DNA of 64,000 bases, taken from Spinacia oleracea (Eukaryota; Streptophyta; Magnoliopsida; Caryophyllales; Amaranthaceae). The notes under the pieces were generated by a model that did no database searches, was not told where the DNA came from, and saw only the letters and a program-made list of their open reading frames with translations. The translations under genes and the position numbers were made by a program. Shown here one piece after another: positions 37,475 through 48,727 of this stretch. The DNA lies in the NCBI RefSeq assembly GCF_020520425.1, contig NC_079490.1, forward strand, positions 4,836,001 to 4,900,000, given 5' to 3'. Every line of letters begins with the position of its first letter. Position 1 is the stretch's first letter.

Positions 37475-37544
37475 TGTTAGGTTGTTAACAAAGTTAGTTA
37501 GCTGTTTGTTGGAGTTAGCATTAAGAATCTGATTGTCTTTTTAG
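37475..37544 (+). mobile_element. Truncated second LTR
   Basis: 70 bp matching the start of the LTR at 35988 (TGTTAGGTTGTTAACAAAGT and GTTGGAGTTAGCATTAAGAA) before similarity stops. Confidence 0.7.
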
Positions 37545-37618
37545 CATCCTTGAAAATTGCAGTTTTGGCACTGTGTGACACAAACCAGCAGCCTGTACTG
37601 AAACAGATGAATTCTGGT

Positions 37619-37883
37619 CTATGGAGATCTGAATAAGGCGATGTTCACGGCAATGAAGATGCCAATGTACATAAAGCTGTATTGATGAGCTGAAACAAGT
37701 GATAAAACATGGTTACAAAAGTTATATGAGCATAAAATGGACATGATATATAAAAACTGTAGTAACAGAAAAGAAAAAAATCAGAGCAATGATTATATAA
37801 ATAACACCCTAAGAACCAATGATTAACAAAAGACACCTTACCTAAAGTGAATGCCACAAACCATTTAGACAAAAGAATAGTTC
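37619..37883 (-). pseudogene. Two terminal exons of an unidentified membrane protein
   Basis: Two exon-like pieces on the minus strand, 37883-37842 and 37689-37619, joined by GT-AG, read through one frame to a stop: TILLSKWFVAFTLG then AHQYSFMYIGIFIAVNIALF. The hydrophobic run looks like a C-terminal membrane span. I do not recognise the family and found no upstream exons, so this is probably a transposed fragment. The first exon edge recurs near 45.15 kb. Confidence 0.4.
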
Positions 37884-38975
37884 CTGCTAGTAAAATACTG
37901 ATGATATGAAAAAAGATCTAGAACTCAAAATCCATTTAGACACAAAGAATTCTGGAAAACATGCCTTAATCTGATGATCAAGAAAACAGGAATTTGACGT
38001 CTGAAATGGATATCTCATTTTCTTAAAAAAAAATTAAAAAAAATGTCAACCAGATTAGTGAAAGAAAATGGCTACAAAAACGTTGCATTTGATGCAGAAA
38101 GTAACAAGCTTTCGTAAAGGATTTTTCAATGTAATTGCACTGAGGTGGATGAGATAAGGAACTCAAATACTCATCAGATTACAAGACAAAGAATAGCAGC
38201 CGTTCCCAGCAAACAGTTAATGCAACAGCAGTTAGCAGCAACAACAGTTAGCAGTTAGCAGTTAGCAGCAACAGCAGTTAATGCAGCAGCAGCAGTGGCG
38301 GATCTAGAAATTGTACTAAGCCGGGTCATTATTACAAAATTAGTGAAAAATTAACTAAATTAGGTACTTTTTAATACGAATTAGTCGAAAATTAACTAAA
38401 ATTACGCAATTCTTTTTGGCCAAGTTTCAAGTGACCCCACTCCCCATACACTGGATCCGCCACTGAGTAGCAGTTAGCAATTTAGACACGAGGCAACAAC
38501 GATGACAAACACAAAACCAAACCAAGAAGCATGAGACTGAGCAGACAGATCTAGCAATGCAACACAAATGCAGACCAGATACACCAATGCATAGCAGAAG
38601 AGTAGAGTAACTGCAAACCAGTAACACCAATTGAGCAATATAACTCGTATTAGATGATTTTAGACAATAGACACGATAACACTTGTATTACACGATTTAG
38701 ACATGTAAGAGTCGTATTAGTCAACTACGGTCAACTTTTAGCAAAAGTCGGGATAAGTCAACCATAGTCAACAACTATGGTAATCTTGTAGCAAAAGTCA
38801 GCATAATGAAGTACAAGTCTGACATGGGCTTAAAACATAACAAGCTCATAATCCCTGGAACTCCATCAACATTTTCCTATATTAAAACTCAAATACAAAA
38901 AACAAATTACTCCCTCCGTTCCAAATTAGTTGTTACACTTTCCTTTTTTATCTGTCCCAGATTAGATGTTACACT
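37884..38975. other. Intergenic DNA with GCAGTTA repeats
   Basis: About 38217-38292 is a short impure array of CAGCAGTTA/GCAACA units, target of the MITE at 38293. 38640-38810 has repeated GTCAACTATGGTCAAC and TCGTATTAG phrases. No gene is seen. Confidence 0.5.
38293..38465. mobile_element. Small hAT-type MITE
   Basis: 173 bp with TIRs CAGTGGCGGATC and GATCCGCCACTG, flanked by AGCAGCAG and AGTAGCAG (8 bp, one mismatch). This matches the widespread CAGTGGCGGATxxAG hAT MITEs of plants. Confidence 0.8.
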
Positions 38976-39394
38976 TTCCTTTTCTTACTACCCATATCAA
39001 TGTAGTTAATTAATTAAGTGTTTACCTTCTTCAACTATGGTGTTGGATTTTAATAATGTTTTGAAAACACTTTACTTTCTTAAACCTAGTACTCCGTGTT
39101 GAAATTGTATTTGTTTACTAAATAGTGCATGTTTAGGAAACTATACAGAGTTACGTTTGCTAATTTATTATTATTTTTTGTTTAGGATTAGATTTAGATA
39201 GGCATAGGAATAGTTCCTAAAAATACGTAATTTGCATTTTAAGTAAAAGAAAAACATAAGTAGGATATTTTTATTAAAAAAAAGCAAAAGTGATTATTAT
39301 GATTATTATTATTTGTAAGAATATACATGTTAATATATTGAATGTTTCACTAATTTACAATTACAATCAATTTACAATTAATCAGAATATATTA

Positions 39395-39635
39395 CTCCCT
39401 CCGTCCCGGAATACTTGCACCAGTTTGACTTTTTGCACTATTCACATAATTTACTTTGACCCTATTTTGTTTATAATATATGAAAATAAGTGTTGGCATA
39501 TAATATATTGTTAGTTTCATCTTAATATATATTTTATATGTTTTTATAATATATAATTGAAGATATTGTAATCAAAGTTATGCATTGACAAGCGTGTTTA
39601 ATCAAACTGTTACGAGTATTCCGGGACGGATGGCG
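39395..39635. mobile_element. Stowaway-like MITE private to copy 1
   Basis: 241 bp, CTCCCTCCGTCCCGGAATAC to GTATTCCGGGACGGATGGCG, flanked by TA. The other copy of the duplication has the empty site CAGAATATATTAACATATAT (52562-52581), confirming insertion and TA duplication. Confidence 0.92.
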
Positions 39636-40016
39636 TAACATATATTCTTACAATTTCAACCAACCATATCGGTTCTAGAGAATAATACTTCGTATATAAT
39701 TGCCTTGAACTGCAAGTTATTGTCCAACAACAGAAAAAATAGGCAAGTTTTATTTTGATTAGGAATTGGATTCATACAACTTCAATTCAAATATATAAAT
39801 AAGCACACGGTAGTAATCAACAAATAACAATACAAGAAAACATACAATAAAAACAATACATATTTAGATCAATTAGACAAATTCTATTTTGTTTAGGAAT
39901 TGGATCCACACAACTTCAATTCGAACCTATAAATACCTCACACGGTAGTAGTAATCATCAAATAACAATACAAGAAAATAATACTTCACTCTAGATCAAT
40001 TAGAGAATTGAAGAAG

Positions 40017-40020
40017 ATGG

Positions 40021-40051
<31 letters not shown>

Positions 40052-40486
40052 AAACACAAAATTGATAATGTTCAACGCCAACTAGCAACAAACTCTGCAA
40101 CGAAGAATGGATGTGGTTTCTTTGGAAATCCGGCGACTCAAGAGTTGTTCGGTAGAGCTATCGAGACAGAAGTGAAGCGATATGACGGTCTAATTAGTCC
40201 GTTTTGGGAGGCAATATTTCGTGAAAATAGTGCAAAAAAGAAGCACGTACGTGTTATTTCTAAAGTCAATATAGATCACGAAACTACTAAAAACCGGTGT
40301 GATTCCTGCAAGAAACGGATTAAGTTGATCGGATTCAAGTGCAAGTGCGACGGAATCTATTGCGGGTCCCACCGCTACCCGGAGGTGCATTCTTGTAAGT
40401 TCGATCATAAGGAGGTTGGACGTCACGCCCTTTCTAAAACGTTGTACGCATCTGCTTGTAAGGCTACCAAGATTAATTACATGTAA
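40017..40486 (+). pseudogene. AN1 zinc-finger gene, frameshifted copy
   Basis: Paralogue of the gene at 52948. From ATG 40017 the poly-Asn tract reads on, but two extra A bases just after it (CACAAAATTG against CACAATTG) shift the frame and hit TAG at 40083. The downstream part is open from ATG 40145 to 40486 (113 residues) with an intact AN1 finger (CDSC, CKC, CGSH, HSC). A shorter AN1-only protein could still be made from 40145, so loss of function is inferred, not certain. Confidence 0.8.
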
Positions 40487-41894
40487 AATTATTGCAACTT
40501 TTTTTATGCAAAGACATACAACATATTTGTACAATATTCTTTGTTTCGTACTTTTTATGATGAATGGAATGAAATGATACTTGTTTTTGGTTAAAGTCGT
40601 TAAGTTCTTTATTGTAATTTGCTTTCTGTCGATTTGAACTTTAAAGCATTGATTAAGGCCTTGCATTTGCTGAAGTTCTTCTAGTAAGTTCGTTCGACCT
40701 TGAGGTTCACTAAGGAATTTTTTTTCGCAAATTAGCGGTAGCAGGTAGCTTTAAGCGGTTCAGTACGGATTGCGATAAACTAGTAGCGGATAATGAGTAA
40801 TTAATATTAGTATTCAGGGTAAAGGTTAAAATTGTAATATACAAAAAAGCTATATATTATAATATTGTTTAGAACTTATTTTATCAAACAATCGGTACCT
40901 TTATACGCTATATATTTAACATTTGAAAAGTTATCCAACCGCTACCTTTACGGTGTCCATCTCTAACCGTTACCTAAAAATAGCGTTTTGAATTGGTCCA
41001 TACGATACTCGCTAGTGGCAGGCTGCATCTACTTCAAAGGCTGAAACGCTATCGCCGAACACGCCATAATTTTTAACTTTTCAAACGCTCTTATTTTTCC
41101 AACTACCATCTTAAAAACTTTTGACCTATTCAAAATGATACAGAGTAACTTCGACTTTGTATTTAAAACGCTACCGCCGAACAGAGTCCAACACACCAAA
41201 CAAGTGCAATATTTGACCCACATCAATAAATGGCCTTAAAAGTGTGCCAAAACAACAACACATACAAATCGCAGTTAAAGTCCCACCATTTGTCCTCCAA
41301 AGCCCAAATTACCCACAATTTCTCAGCTTTTTGCAAAGCAAATGTGTTCTTCACAATTTCACATAATCCCATGTAAAAAGTTATCGGCGATGAAATCAAC
41401 ATCAACCCAGATTTTGCAAGATTTGATTTTTATACCTTGTTTGGTAGTCCAATTCAGGTTTACCAGCAAGATTTGATACTCAAATTTTACAAATTGATCT
41501 GATATTTTCGTTCAATTTCGTTGCAATTCAAGGTGCGATTCTCTCTAACCCTTTCTTTGTGGTATGATTATCTGCATTTAGTTATTTGTCAAATTGAGCT
41601 GTAATTTATGACCATATAAATTGCTTAATTTTTCGGCCTAATTTCTGAAAATACTGGTGTAATTGAGCCTGTTTTTCCTGAGAATTGAAGTTATTCATAG
41701 AATGAAATAATGAATAACTAGATAGAATGAATTGAGCCTGTTTTTTCTGAGAATTGAAGTTATTCATAGAATGAAATAATGAATAACTAGCTAGAATGAA
41801 TTGAGCCCTGTATTTATAATTATACGAAGTATTATTAAAATTATAAAAAAATAAGATATTTTGAAAGAATGTAATGAGATTAACCTAGTACGTA
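40487..41894. other. 3' flank of AN1 copy 1 and unassigned DNA
   Basis: To 41240 this is duplicated-segment flank. 41655-41805 holds a ~73 bp tandem duplication (two runs of TGAGCCTGTTTTT, GAGAATTGAAGTTATTCATAG, ATGAATAACTAG). No gene is recognised. Confidence 0.45.
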
Positions 41895-42152
41895 CTTCCT
41901 CTGTTCTTATTTAAATGACACAACAGTCACGTTTGCCAATGTGCGATTTCAAACATTAATATCTTCAAATATGGATAAATAAAAAATGAAAAGTTGATAT
42001 TTAAAAAATATTTATTAAGACGAATCTAACAAGATCCCACACGACTATGTTTTTTCTTTAAGTATAAACCACAAAAGATAAACCACAAAAGGAAGTCAAA
42101 AGAGCTTGTGGTCCAAAACCCAATTGTGTCATTTAAATAAGAATGGAGGAAG
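41895..42152. mobile_element. Stowaway-like MITE (CTTCCTC subfamily)
   Basis: 258 bp, CTTCCTCTGTTCTTATTTAA to TTAAATAAGAATGGAGGAAG, flanked by TA. Sub-terminal GACACAA and TTGTGTC are also inverted. It is related to the interrupted element at 45223. Confidence 0.85.
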
Positions 42153-42456
42153 TAACAATTAAAAATATAAATTTTGTCATTACATATTAGCAATAAATAT
42201 GGTTTAATTTAGTAAATCAATAGTGTGAAAAGTCAATATGATTAAGAAAGAAGGGAAATACTTATAACTAGTCAACGTTCAACTTAGGCCATAACTTGTG
42301 CTACTGTCAACATTACCATGTGCTTATTTGCACATCTCAAGACTAATGAGTCAATTATAACTGCTGTAATGAGTCAACTGCCTACTTAGGTTAAGGCAGA
42401 TTGATTAAAAAAAGGAAACGGGAAATACATTATGGGAGAGAGAGAGTAAGTCAGAA

Positions 42457-42672
42457 GAATTTGTTTGTTGTAATAATACCAACAAATCAAAGGGAGTAGC
42501 TTTTGTTTGTGATAATAATACCAACAAATCCAAGGAAGTAGCTTTTGTTTGAGGTAATAATAAGAACAAACCAAAAGAAGTAGCTTTTGTTTGTGATAAT
42601 AATACCTACAAATCAAAGGAAGTAATTTTTGTTTGTGGTAATAATAAGAACAAATCAAAGGAAGCAACTTTT
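42457..42672. repeat. 42 bp minisatellite, five units
   Basis: Five imperfect direct copies of a 42 bp unit (core AGTAGCTTTTGTTTGTGATA then ATAATACCAACAAATCAAAG). The spurious minus-strand frame shows a 14-residue periodicity. It lies about 470 bp upstream of the pseudokinase start. Confidence 0.9.
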
Positions 42673-43137
42673 TTACAGTATTTCTTCTTTATCTCACTTC
42701 AAATGTCTCCTCAGAAGTTCAAGGTATTGTGTCGGTTTCACTGGAATCTTTTTTGAAGTTATCAGTTCATTGTAGTTCTTTACAAAATGTTTGTGGAGTC
42801 AAAATTACTCCATTTTTATACTGGTTATTTGTTGATGTTCTAATGTTCACAGTGTACGTTTTTGTCATTGAAATCCATAAACTATATAAGGTCCTAATTC
42901 CCAGTGATATTCTTACTGCAAAAGTCAGCTGTTCAACTTAGGCCATAACTTGTGATACTGGCAACAATCAATCATGGGCTGGTTTATGCATCTCGAGAGT
43001 ATTGTTCTTTGAGTCAGTTATAAACTTATAACCGCTGCAATTAGTCAACTACTGTAACTGGAAGTAATCTGGTTTCGATTTGCATACGATCTGCTCTTGC
43101 ATTGTGAAGCCTTTCTGGTGTTTTGCAGGTCCTTCAG

Positions 43138-44202
43138 ATGATAAAAAGCTGCTTTTCGTGCAGTTCTTATAGTCCGTACATGCTTGAAACCTCCACTGTT
43201 AACGAAATGAGGTTAACCTCTGAGGAAAAAGAGAGAAACTTCATTCACAACGGAGCAGTTCTTTTGGAAATGCAGATTTCATGTTTTAAAGGAAAGGGTA
43301 AAGAGCCAGTTAAAATATTCTCAGAAGAGGACATTAATCGTGCTACTAATGGTTATCATCCTGGTCAAATCATTGGTTGCAAAATTGCCACTGTTTACAG
43401 AGGAAACCTTGAAGATCGAGTTGTTGCTATAAAGACCCCTAAAGGCCTTCCTAGCTCAGATGGAATGATTAAGTTCTTCTTGAATCAGGTCACTATCAAG
43501 CAGCAAATCAGCCACAAAAATGTGGTCCGACTCTATGGTTGTTGTCTAGAGACTCACATACCCATGCTCGTCCATGAGTTTATGCATAGTAACCTGTTTG
43601 ATCTTTTGCACGGGCCGAGTGGTTCCTGCTGCGTCTCCTGGCAAAATCGCTTGAGAATTGCCACTGAAATCGCATATGCACTTTCTTATATGCATTCTGT
43701 GGGATCAAAGCCAATTGTGCATAGAAATGTCAAGTCAGCGAGCATATTCTTGGATGAGTCTTTCTCTGCCAAACTCTCTAATTTTGGATTGTCCATCACT
43801 ATTAACCCTGAAGAAACGAAACCTATTTTCCCACCACAGGGAAGCGTAGGATACATCGATCCAGAGTATGCAGAGACCTCGGTGGTTACAGAGAAATGTG
43901 ATGTTTATAGTTTCGGTGTTGTTATGGTGGAACTGCTAACCGGAAAAGATCCAGCAAATATGTGGAAACAAGGTGGTGATATAGTTGAATATTTCTTTTC
44001 ATATATGACGCGAAATTGTGTGTTAGACGTAGTTGATCAGAGATTGTTGCTAGAAGAAAGTGTAAAGTCTACTATACAACAGTTTGCCGAGTTGATAATG
44101 AGGTGTGTCCAAAGTAAGGGAGAAAGAAGGCCAACCATGGAGGAAGTTGTATTACAGCTTCGGAAAATGCAGATAACTTTGAACTTGGTTTCAGAGAGTT
44201 AA
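43138..44202 (+). CDS. ZRK/WAK-like pseudokinase
   Basis: Single coding exon, 354 residues, cytosolic-type kinase fold without signal peptide or membrane span. The family fold is clear (VVAIKTPK with K99, [36 protein letters not shown]), but the catalytic residues are gone: HRD is HRN (N197), DFG is NFG (N215), and the glycine loop is IIGCKIATVYRG. This pattern, with VTEKCDVYSFG, resembles the ZED1-related (ZRK) pseudokinases, which act as decoys or adaptors for the NLR ZAR1. It could instead be a decayed WAKL relative of the neighbour at 32.4 kb. ATG 43138 is the first ATG; TTTTGCAG just upstream looks like a splice acceptor, so a 5' UTR intron is likely. Confidence 0.85.
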   Translation: MIKSCFSCSSYSPYMLETSTVNEMRLTSEEKERNFIHNGAVLLEMQISCFKGKGKEPVKIFSEEDINRATNGYHPGQIIGCKIATVYRGNLEDRVVAIKTPKGLPSSDGMIKFFLNQVTIKQQISHKNVVRLYGCCLETHIPMLVHEFMHSNLFDLLHGPSGSCCVSWQNRLRIATEIAYALSYMHSVGSKPIVHRNVKSASIFLDESFSAKLSNFGLSITINPEETKPIFPPQGSVGYIDPEYAETSVVTEKCDVYSFGVVMVELLTGKDPANMWKQGGDIVEYFFSYMTRNCVLDVVDQRLLLEESVKSTIQQFAELIMRCVQSKGERRPTMEEVVLQLRKMQITLNLVSES

Positions 44203-45222
44203 ATGAGAAGGTTACAACTTCTGGACCAACAATCTGGAGTAATGTAAGGCGGAAAATGCATGATACAAGAACCGATGAGAAAATGAGATTTTGATCTCTT
44301 TGATCAGATTCAGCATTTTGTCTCTGTGAATATCCTTTGTTTAAATGAGAAAGGGGGTGACTCAACTTCCTGTATCTCATTATTCTCATTCCTCACCCTG
44401 CACTATATCGACCTCTTGAAAGAATCTTCTCCGACTTCCCACCAGAGCAATGTTGACGTTGTAAATCTTGTAATCATCTTAGAAATGGCAGAAATCTGAT
44501 AAGGATCAGGAGTTTATAGTTGCTTTTCTATTATTGCATAAGGCGGTAAATCTAGGTTGAAGGGATTCAGTATAAGGAAGATGAGGAAGAACAGTTATCA
44601 GCTTGGAAGCATCTTAATATACTTAACAGTTATTGTCCAGTTTTGTTCTTTTAGGAAGATGGAATTTTTGATGCCAGTCACTCCGCAGACGGAAAAGGGA
44701 AATAATCTTCTTTCGGTGGCTTCATAAAGTTCGGTATGTCATCAAGTTCTGTAGGCAAAGCTCAACCATTTCTCGTTACTGAATCACTTCTTTAAATTAT
44801 CATATTTAGCATGTTCCTTTTGAGTTAATGTTTCTCTGGTTCTGTATTTGCTTTAACGGAGTTTTTTTCATTTTTATCGCTTAAATATTTTCAGATTCTC
44901 TGCAGGGGCTGATAATTGTACAAGCACCATGCTGGTAATTAAATGGAACCTCAATGAAGAAAATGGTGGTTGATCAGAATCTGTCTCAAACATCATCTGC
45001 CCCAACTACTGTGTATGGCTATGCTTCCCTGCTTTCCCCCTATATGACTACATCTCCTTAGCCAAAGTCAGCTTAAGAAAAATTCACAGCAATGATTATA
45101 GAGATAAACAGTTAAACACCCTAAGAACCAATGATACTTAAAATAATGGAAAGTCAACAAAAGACACCTTACCTAAAGTGAATGCCACAACCCATATTCA
45201 TTCACAAGATTCATAGAATCTA
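44203..45222. other. 3' flank of the pseudokinase
   Basis: No coding exons are seen. About 45095-45195 repeats sequence from 37780-37860 (ACACCCTAAGAACCAATGAT, AAAAGACACCTTACCTAAAG, TGAATGCCACAA), the exon edge of the unidentified membrane-protein fragment. Confidence 0.45.
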
Positions 45223-45669
45223 CTTCCTCCGTTCTCAATTACATGACACAATTGGGTTTTTGACACTATTCACACAAGCTCTGTTGACTTCATGTTATGA
45301 TTCATACATAAGAAAAAATATAGTCGTCTTATTAGATTCGTCTCAATAAATATTTTTTAAATATTAACTTTTTATAATCTTTTTCTTATCCATAATGAAA
45401 GATATTACAAAAGTTGATAGAAATGATTAAATGATTAATTTTATACATTATTAGTGATTTTGAATAAATAAGTTTTACTAAAATGAAAAAATTTATCGCT
45501 TAAAAATAGATAACTTTTACCTATATAAGCTTAACTTTTAAGCATTTTGAGTTAACTTTTACTTCGGTGTACAATATTTGTTGTACACCCATTGTAAATA
45601 AGAATTTGTGAAGATATTAATGTTTGAAATTGTATATTGGCAAACGTGCCTAAAAAAAATAGAGAAAGT
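45223..45669. mobile_element. Stowaway-like MITE interrupted by another MITE
   Basis: Begins CTTCCTCCGTTCTCAATTAC after TA and shares TGACACAATTGGGTTTT with the element at 41895. At about 45416-45612 it is broken by a partial fourth copy of the GTACAATAAAT family, after which the host MITE resumes (GATATTAATGTTTGAAATTG). Confidence 0.7.
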
Positions 45670-47393
45670 ATATCTACAACCTTTTAAAAGTGTAGAGTTA
45701 TACTTCACTATTCATGCAATAGTCCCATGACCAAAATACCCTTATATACCTTCTAATTATCAGTTCTGCCCTTCATCACACCCAATGCCACATTCCTTGA
45801 CTTAAAGAACTGCTTTCCTCTTCCCAGTGCCTTTCCTCTCGCCCATGCCTCTCTTCCCCCTCCATTATTTTCTCTCTCAAGATCCGCTCCACCTCCCATG
45901 CCTCTCTTCCCCCTCCATTATTTTCTCTCTCAAAACCCTAGCTGCTTCTCCTTTCTCTTGTCTTCTACTTCCGATCTTCACATTCAACTCCATGTTTTGG
46001 AGATCTGAAATGGACGAGAAGGAAGAAGAGGAACCGATGTGGAGTATTTCTCATGGATATAGGAATTTGTTTAATTCTTCTAATCTGATCTACGAGTACT
46101 CTACACAGAATAATTCCTTCGATGTTGGTGTCGGATTTGACGGCTAGGGTTTTCGATGAACTTGATACTACAATGGCGGCTAGGGTTTTTGATGAATCTT
46201 CTACTATAGCTGGTGGTTAAGGTATACAAATTTCGTCTTTGTCTTATTTTTTCTTCAATTTGCCCGATTTAAATTATTTTTCTGGTTTTTGGTTTATGGA
46301 TTTTGTTGATTTTTTCGATTAAATATAGGGTTTAGTTGATGATTACTTCTTAATTTATTTATGGGTTATAATTTATTGATTTTAAATTTTCGTCTATGAA
46401 GGGGAAGTTTGGAGTTGTTTGTGTTGTTTTGTTGTTACTTTGAGAAGTCTAAGCTTGATATGACTCACCACTGAGGTTTAGTACTTACTCCCCTCTTTTT
46501 TATGGGTATGAAATTTTGGTTTATTGGTGTTAAGAATTTGAATATGTGGATTTTTCTATGTTGAATTGCTTGAGGCTGGCTATTGTTCTTGGTTTTTATT
46601 TGATTGTATGTCGTGTTTTGATTCTATTTTGTTTGTTGTTCTATCACAAAACGGGTACTCCTTCTGAGTCTCCTTTTTCTGGATTTTCCGAATTAGGGTT
46701 TTGTTTCTTGGGTTTAACTGTTGATTTTATTGAATTATGGCTGGTTTAATTGAATTGTTAAATTTACTATTTCAACGTTCCTTTTCCTGCTATTTTATTT
46801 GATTTTTGGTTCTTTTCTTGAACATAAATTCAAAATGGTTTCTGAAAGTTTCTCATGCTCCTCATGCGGTAAACAAAGTAGAATGGCATCTGGCAACAAG
46901 TAAAGCTGCACGAATTTTGTAGATCAAAGAACATTCATCTATCTGTAAGTTCCATTTAATGTCTATTTATAAGGATTAAACATATCATATGCCTTATTAT
47001 TGGAATCATGGATGGCCTTATTTGGTTTCCTGCATTCTGCTATTCTGCTATTCCCACAATCAACTTGCCGTTTGAAATCAATTATGTGAAAAAAGAGCCA
47101 TAGCTCCATTACAGCTATCTTTAATGGAAAATTGAGAACATTAAATCTAGCATACCCAAAATTAACAACACTCTTTTTGGGAGTCAATTTGTTGTTCATC
47201 CTTTTTAGTTTTCTTTGTTAGAGATATGTTTTTTACATAGTGTTTGAGATCCTGTTAGGTTACGAGTTTAATGCTTTATGTAAACTTGTAACTTCAAGTC
47301 AGTGCAAAATATGTCTGCTGCAAAGGACCTTGAGGTATATTCGTAGTCGTGTTGTAATCTTTTGAAATTCTTATCTGTGAGGCACAATTGTAG
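45670..47393 (+). other. Unassigned DNA upstream of the UBP1-like pseudogene
   Basis: A 53 bp direct repeat (CATGCCTCTCTTCCCCCTCC at 45845 and 45898) lies in a CT-rich leader-like stretch. An ATG at 46009 opens a short acidic frame (MDEKEEEEPMWS) to 46147 with no recognised domain. It may be the lost 5' end of the pseudogene. Confidence 0.35.
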
Positions 47394-48200
47394 GTACGTT
47401 GGGAACAAGTCACCGATCCACTTCACCAGGAAGTTTTCTCAAGCACCGGTATGATTGAAGGATGAAAGCTGATTCGGAAAGAGAAGGTAGGTTACAGTTG
47501 TCTATCAACGAGTCTTTGTGATATAAGTTTGACTGGCCTGAAGTGTCTACATTAGCTCTCTTGTTTTTGTTGATTAATGTTCCACTCATCACTTGTGTTG
47601 TCAGTCGTCCTATGGCTTTGTGGATTACTATGATCGAAGATCAACTTCTCTTAATATTGTCAGTCTTAATGGACGTCATCTGTAAGTATGACGTGCGTTA
47701 TTTTATTAGTTAAATTTTCTGATCATATAGCTTTTAGGTGAGCTTTTTTGTTGTAAATTTCAGTTCTGGACAACCTATCAAAGTTAATTGGGCATATGCG
47801 AGCAGTTAAAGAGAGGACACGACGAGTACGTAGCGCGTAGATGTTTGTGTCCGTGGTATTCTGTGTTTGGCCATTTCATTTATCCTATATGGATATGTAT
47901 TTATATTGGATCATGTTTTCTACTTTCCTTTCAGATCATCATGACGTACTTGTTGGGAATTTGAGCCTTGAGGTTACAGATGCTACATTGTTCGCATGCT
48001 TCTCTCCTTATCAAACCTGCTCGTAAGATGCTTTTCATCCTCCGAGCTTACCATTTAGGCAGCTTTTTTTCATATCCCAACTGCTGGTGGGCACTATGAA
48101 TCTGATTTTCTCTTGTTCATTGCAGAGATGCTAGAGTAATGTGGGATCGGAAGACTGGGCATTCCAGGGGTTTTGGGTTTGTTTTATTAGAAGCTAACAG
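47394..48200 (+). pseudogene. UBP1-like RRM RNA-binding protein pseudogene
   Basis: Five exon remnants with GT-AG sites still in place: 47394-47486, 47604-47681, 47764-47825, 47935-48022, 48126-48200. They read [59 protein letters not shown] and [19 protein letters not shown], the end of RRM1 and start of RRM2 of plant oligouridylate-binding UBP1 (stress-granule mRNA binding). Disablements: a short deletion after YVGN, an in-frame TGA at 47463 where the family has Cys in GCKLIRKEK, and TAA at 47807 where Gln is expected in QRED. Retained introns mean a DNA-level copy, not a retrocopy. Later exons are replaced by satellite DNA. Confidence 0.82.
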
Positions 48201-48727
48201 GTATGATGGAGTAATTGTTTTGTGTATTTACGTATTTAATGGTATGTTTGATAATCTATTTGATTTCCCTTTTGTATAAGAGGAAGGTGGAAAATTAAGG
48301 TGATCTAATGACTCTACTAAGTAAGATGGACAGGTGGGCTGTATTGTTTAGTAGAAGACTTAAAATGAGTCTGATGCATATTAGAAGAGTTTTAGTGACA
48401 TTAGTTGATCAACGTATTAAGGTGTGGAAGAAAATAGAGATATATACTATTGATTGCTGACGTAAACCCATGTTTCATTTGTAGATGTACAAATTCAGTA
48501 ACTTTTAGAGTTCGACATTATATGAGTTGGCCTAAGACGAACAAATGAACAATAAATTGGTTTTAAAGGCACCATCCCCTCAATTACATGAATCTCCTCA
48601 AGTACTTTAATTTGGGGCTTTTTATCTAATGAATTGTTTTAGCTTAATTGTTCTTGAATTTTTATTCTTGAGATTAGATATGTACAATATATGTAGGCTA
48701 CGCTAGAATTTGTATGTTGATCATGAT
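48201..48727. other. Flank between pseudogene and satellite
   Basis: AT-rich, probably former UBP1 intron sequence. No gene is seen. Confidence 0.35.

Larger units (their letters stand above)
38976..41240. repeat. Duplicated segment, copy 1
   Basis: Aligns to 52110-55486 through the promoter, AN1 gene and 1 kb of 3' flank (shared marks TCTTACTACCCATATC, CAACCAACC, AACCAAGTTC-type promoter repeats, TAGCGTTTTGAATTGGT, CAAACAAGTGCA). Same orientation. It differs by point changes and by private MITE insertions. Confidence 0.88.

Noticed and set aside
40190-40666. 158-codon minus-strand frame over AN1 copy 1 (and its 147-codon partner at 53032-53475)
   Set aside because: Both are antisense shadows of the AN1 coding sequence with no domain of their own.
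42386-42667. Repetitive 93-codon protein (YYYHKQKLLPLIC units)
   Set aside because: It is a translation of the 42 bp minisatellite, with no other sign of coding.
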